A program made the position numbers and the translations under genes. A stretch of DNA of 17,181 bases, from NCBI GenBank assembly GCA_016931365.1, contig JAFGEY010000374.1, positions 1-17,181 on the forward strand, read 5' to 3'. This DNA is from Anaerolineae bacterium. GTDB taxonomy: Bacteria; Chloroflexota; Anaerolineae; JAFGEY01. Below are positions 14,271 through 17,181 of the stretch, piece after piece. The number at the start of each line of letters is the position of its first letter. Within the stretch, counting starts at the first letter, position 1. A model generated the notes under the pieces. The model had not been told where the DNA came from. It did not search any database and was given only the letters and a program-made list of their open reading frames with translations.

Positions 14271-16844
14271 ATACAACAGCGTCAATCATGGCCTATCCTG
14301 CCCATAATCTCGACCTTGGCGGTCGCCATGTTGTCGTGTGGCTTTAGCAACCGGCCAACAGCCAGGTCTGGACCGGCATCAATCCGGGCCGATCCAGCCT
14401 GGTGCGACCAGGATGGCGACAGCTTTTGTCCCCAACCCATCTGGTCGGACTGCAACGACAACGACCCACTTGTCTACCCCGGAGCAGAGGAGCAGGCCGA
14501 CTTTATAGATAGCAATTGCAATGGCTTTGGCGACGAGCCACCGATCGGATTTACGCGAGAGGATTACGCTATGCAAGGCGCCGGCAGCGCGGTGGAGTGG
14601 TATGGCGATTATATTTATCTGGCGGCTGCCTCGGTATTGCAGATATACTACGCGCCGCCCGGCGTCGAGCCCATCCACCTTGAGTACGAGATTGAATTTC
14701 GCGACTGGGTGCGCGAGATGGCCGTGGACGGGGACACTCTGTTTGTGGCCGCGCGCGGGGATGGACTATCTGCCTTTGACCTGAGCCAAGACCCGGCGCG
14801 GCCCATCCCCGCCGGTCATGTTTCGAGCCGGTTTGATGCGGGTGGTTATACCGGCATTGAAGCTGTCTTTAATGGCGTCCATGCCAGGGGCGGCAGAGTG
14901 GTGGTGACTCGCGCCAACAGTGTAGCGAAAAATCAGGGCGGGGTAGATGCCATTGTGTTCGATTACGACACGACTGTGGATTCCTTCACCCCGGTCAGGG
15001 TGATCGGCACCGAGGTCAGGTCAAAAACGGAGCACGAAATCCCTATCTCTGCGGCTCTCACCGAGGATGGCAGCGGTCTCTATATCGGGTACGGCGTTCT
15101 GGTCGGCGAACTGGTCTACCTGGCCGTCGATAATCCGTCCGCGCCGGTTCTGCATGGTGACTTTAGGGCGGTTATGGATATAGAACTCAAAAATGACAAG
15201 GCATTTGTGGCTATCACCGGCGTGGACTGGCCGGGAGTAGACGTGAGCATGCTCAGCCGGGTCAGTATTGTTAATGAAGCTTTGGTGGAAGAACCTATTG
15301 TGACTAACAAAGGTTCCAGCGCAGGTATGGCGGTAGATATCTATGAGGATTTATTGTGCTTTGCCACGTGGAGCCCGGGCCGCTATGAAGATGGGTACAA
15401 CCTGTGGACCTACACCGATTTATTGGCCGACACACCCACCCGGATCGGCGCGGCGGGCACTATGGACTGGGTTTATCAACTGGCTTGCCGTCACTCCGAA
15501 ACTGGCCCTGACTGGGTTTATGTGGCCGACGAGTGGGGCGGATTGGAGATGTGGCAGAGCAATCGTGAAGCCTTGACCGACACCTTGACCCTAGACCTTG
15601 ACCGTCACCGGTTTGCCACCGGCACGCTTTCAGTGGGGTTGTGGAATGACGGCGATAGAATATATTCTGCGAAGGAGGGGGCAGGTTTGTGGTTTTTTGA
15701 CGAGTCCACGCCCCACGATGAACAAGTGGCAGTAGAGTGGATTGACCCTTCCGACCCCGGCTGTAGCTGTGCCGGTTGCTGCCCGCCCGAGGTTGGCCTC
15801 TGGCCTTATCCCCCGGCCGTCTTTGTCACGGCGGGGACCTTCAACCAGGGCCGCGCGGCTTTGTTTACCCACGACCGTAACACCGCGGTGGGGGGAAATG
15901 GCTATTTTATGGTGTTTGAAGAAGACGGTGGCAGCGGCGAATACGAATGTGTCTACTCTGAGCCGATCACCGCCACCGCCTGGGGCGGGAACACCGTCGC
16001 CGCTGAAGGAGAAATTCTCTTTGTATCCAGCTCTACGCCCACCCTCCGGCTATATCAACACTGTCCGGCGCAATCTGACCAGGTGCGTTTCCTGGTTGAA
16101 ATTGACATGCCATCCCAGAGCAATGACATGGAAATCACCAACGTGGCCGTGTACGACGACTACCTCTTTGTCACCGAGGTGCATGATGCACCTCTCGGGC
16201 TGCCAGATAGCGGGGCCATATATGTTTACCACTGGAAAGAACCGGGCAACTTGGCCACGTGTCCCAGCCTACCTGTAGTGCTATCCCCTCAAGAACCACT
16301 TGGTTCTTTTGGCAGCGATCTGATTCCGCGCCGGCTCGTAGTGGACCTGACCCGCAATCGTTTGATGGTGGGGGCGACGACCAAGCCGACTTTCCCGATT
16401 GTCGAAGGCGGTCTGTGGTTCTATGACCTCAACTATTTCAATCCAGACTTCCTCGCCGATATGGACAATCATCGCACGAACGTCACTCCCGACAAATCTA
16501 TTCGAGTCACCTATTCGAGTGTCTACGATATCTTGCTAGATGGTGACATCCTGTATCTAGTTGACAGTGAAAACGGGCTTTATCGCTATTCGATCAGCGA
16601 GGAGACCTATCTGGGTTTTTACCCAGCTCAACGAGGGACAGAGGCCCAAGCTTTTGAGCCGCAACTGGTGCTGAGTCCGGCTGGCGTCATTCCCCTCCAT
16701 TATCCTGTGGCCGTAGCTTTGTCCCCTTTGAACCGTGTAATGGTGCAGGAACATGTTTCAGGTCGGGTTTCCATTTTGCGGGTGCCAAGCCCCCAACCAG
16801 AACATACCCAAGTTTACCTGCCACTAGTCAGCAAGCAGCCATGA
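14271..16844 (+). CDS. Large predicted lipoprotein with MopE-like metal-binding motif and propeller-like body
   Basis: About 857 aa. The frame begins after TAG 14250. The N-terminal SWPILPIISTLAVAMLSC reads as a type II signal peptide with lipidated Cys23, but it has no ATG, GTG or TTG ahead of it. The best-placed start is ATA 14271, 6 nt after GAGG (14261-14264). TTG 14316 is the first common start codon but leaves only 7 residues before the Cys. Residues about 46-89 match the MopE-type pattern (DQDGDSF...DCNDNDPLVYPGAEE...DSNCNG), thought to bind calcium or other metals. The remaining ~750 residues show repeated strand patterns such as DYIYLAA, DTLFVAARGDG, DWVYVADEWGGLEMW, DYLFVTEVHD and DILYLVDSENGLYRYS, which suggests a beta-propeller with LVIVD-like blades. 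A Cys cluster CSCAGCC is near residue 498. The protein ends QVYLPLVSKQP. Function unknown; probably cell-surface. Confidence 0.75.
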   Translation: MQQRQSWPILPIISTLAVAMLSCGFSNRPTARSGPASIRADPAWCDQDGDSFCPQPIWSDCNDNDPLVYPGAEEQADFIDSNCNGFGDEPPIGFTREDYAMQGAGSAVEWYGDYIYLAAASVLQIYYAPPGVEPIHLEYEIEFRDWVREMAVDGDTLFVAARGDGLSAFDLSQDPARPIPAGHVSSRFDAGGYTGIEAVFNGVHARGGRVVVTRANSVAKNQGGVDAIVFDYDTTVDSFTPVRVIGTEVRSKTEHEIPISAALTEDGSGLYIGYGVLVGELVYLAVDNPSAPVLHGDFRAVMDIELKNDKAFVAITGVDWPGVDVSMLSRVSIVNEALVEEPIVTNKGSSAGMAVDIYEDLLCFATWSPGRYEDGYNLWTYTDLLADTPTRIGAAGTMDWVYQLACRHSETGPDWVYVADEWGGLEMWQSNREALTDTLTLDLDRHRFATGTLSVGLWNDGDRIYSAKEGAGLWFFDESTPHDEQVAVEWIDPSDPGCSCAGCCPPEVGLWPYPPAVFVTAGTFNQGRAALFTHDRNTAVGGNGYFMVFEEDGGSGEYECVYSEPITATAWGGNTVAAEGEILFVSSSTPTLRLYQHCPAQSDQVRFLVEIDMPSQSNDMEITNVAVYDDYLFVTEVHDAPLGLPDSGAIYVYHWKEPGNLATCPSLPVVLSPQEPLGSFGSDLIPRRLVVDLTRNRLMVGATTKPTFPIVEGGLWFYDLNYFNPDFLADMDNHRTNVTPDKSIRVTYSSVYDILLDGDILYLVDSENGLYRYSISEETYLGFYPAQRGTEAQAFEPQLVLSPAGVIPLHYPVAVALSPLNRVMVQEHVSGRVSILRVPSPQPEHTQVYLPLVSKQP

Positions 16845-16864
16845 GCTTGTGTTTTCTCGACACA

Positions 16865-16951
16865 TTAGTACTCTTTCAACCTAATTTTGATAAGCTCAAG
16901 TCCGGCCCGTGGCGAAATTTGCCTATCAGATTCAGTTTGACGGAGTATTAG
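16865..16951 (+). promoter_or_regulatory. Structured leader element, copy 2
   Basis: TTAGTACTC (16865-16873) can pair with GAGTATTAG (16943-16951), nine pairs including two G-T. A 3x3 internal loop (ttt / acg) follows, then CAAC (16877-16880) against GTTTG (16935-16939). The apical part contains CAAGTCCGGCCCGT (16897-16910) and a possible small hairpin GGC/GCC (16911-16923). Same layout as 4107-4170. It ends 8 nt before the start codon of the TPR gene, and its 3' arm holds the only GGAG upstream of that gene. Confidence 0.5.
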
Positions 16952-16959
16952 AGACAAAG

Positions 16960-17181
16960 ATGACAAACACTGCATTTCATCGCCAAGAATTTGACGCGAT
17001 CTTGACTCAGGCCATTGCCGCTACGCATACCGGCGACAGGGCGCGCGCGCAAGAATTGCTGCAGGACATTATCTGCCAGGACGCGAACCATGAGCAGGCC
17101 TGGTTCCTGCTGGCCCTGGCAACAGAAGACCCTCGCCGGGCGCGGACGTGCCTGCGCCAGGTGCTGCGCATCAATCCCGGC
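16960..17181 (+). CDS. TPR-repeat protein, N-terminal fragment
   Basis: The first 74 codons of a gene that runs off the window. After a short N-terminus the sequence reads as tetratricopeptide-like helical pairs: AIAATHTGDRARAQELLQDII, then NHEQAWFLLALA and a segment ending TCLRQVLRINPG. The A/G, A and P positions (TGDRARA, INPG) fit TPR spacing, and the arrangement is common at the start of Chloroflexota TPR proteins. Such repeats bind protein partners; the role depends on the missing C-terminal part. ATG 16960 has no good Shine-Dalgarno; the nearest GGAG (16942-16945) is 14 nt away and lies within the 3' arm of the leader hairpin. Confidence 0.75.
   Translation, partial: MTNTAFHRQEFDAILTQAIAATHTGDRARAQELLQDIICQDANHEQAWFLLALATEDPRRARTCLRQVLRINPG

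Noticed and set aside
14016..14315. A tRNA or small structured RNA gene in the gap before the lipoprotein gene
   Set aside because: No cloverleaf, CCA end or known RNA signature was found; the inverted repeats are short and one lies on the rpsU promoter.

Overview
The window looks like chromosomal DNA of a GC-rich bacterium, most likely a member of the Chloroflexota (Anaerolineae-like). This rests on indirect signs: an ArsA-type ATPase with a C-terminal HSP20-like domain, a LiaS/NarL-type histidine kinase with an LHDGPTQS motif, secreted proteins with Pro/Thr-rich linkers and an [IV][FY]LP[IL]V tail, and a TPR protein of a style common in that phylum. No mobile element, CRISPR array, rRNA or tRNA gene was found.

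Left part (1-4090). The C-terminal end of an ABC-2 type permease runs in from outside and is followed by a terminator-like hairpin. PRPP synthetase (prs) follows behind an extended -10 promoter. It converges on an ArsA/Get3-type ATPase, and the two coding ends overlap by 25 bp. The ATPase is divergent from mtaB (tRNA t6A37 methylthiotransferase), with a near-consensus ATPase promoter in the 60-bp gap.

Middle (4091-9396). A promoter and a structured leader precede a two-helix membrane protein and comEC. The metallo-beta-lactamase domain of this ComEC has lost almost all its metal ligands. Next come a promoter, a surface-anchored protein with a DUF4430-like domain and a hexapeptide-repeat stalk, and an M48 (Ste24-like) membrane protease. 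A perfect 40-bp palindromic terminator ends the block.

Right part (9397-17181). A secreted HExxHxxGF zinc protease (minus strand) is divergent from a GAF-containing sensor histidine kinase. A polytopic membrane protein follows the kinase directly. A bidirectional terminator separates it from rpsU (bS21, minus strand, TTG start, consensus promoter overlapped by an inverted repeat). A large predicted lipoprotein with a MopE-like metal-binding motif and a propeller-like body follows. The window ends inside a TPR protein gene.

The most unusual signal is a pair of similar leader elements, 4107-4170 and 16865-16951. They lie just upstream of two unrelated genes, share three sequence blocks in the same order, and can form the same interrupted helix with one compensatory base-pair change. 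This may be an undescribed cis-regulatory RNA or an intergenic repeat family. All assignments come from reading the sequence; no database search was possible.
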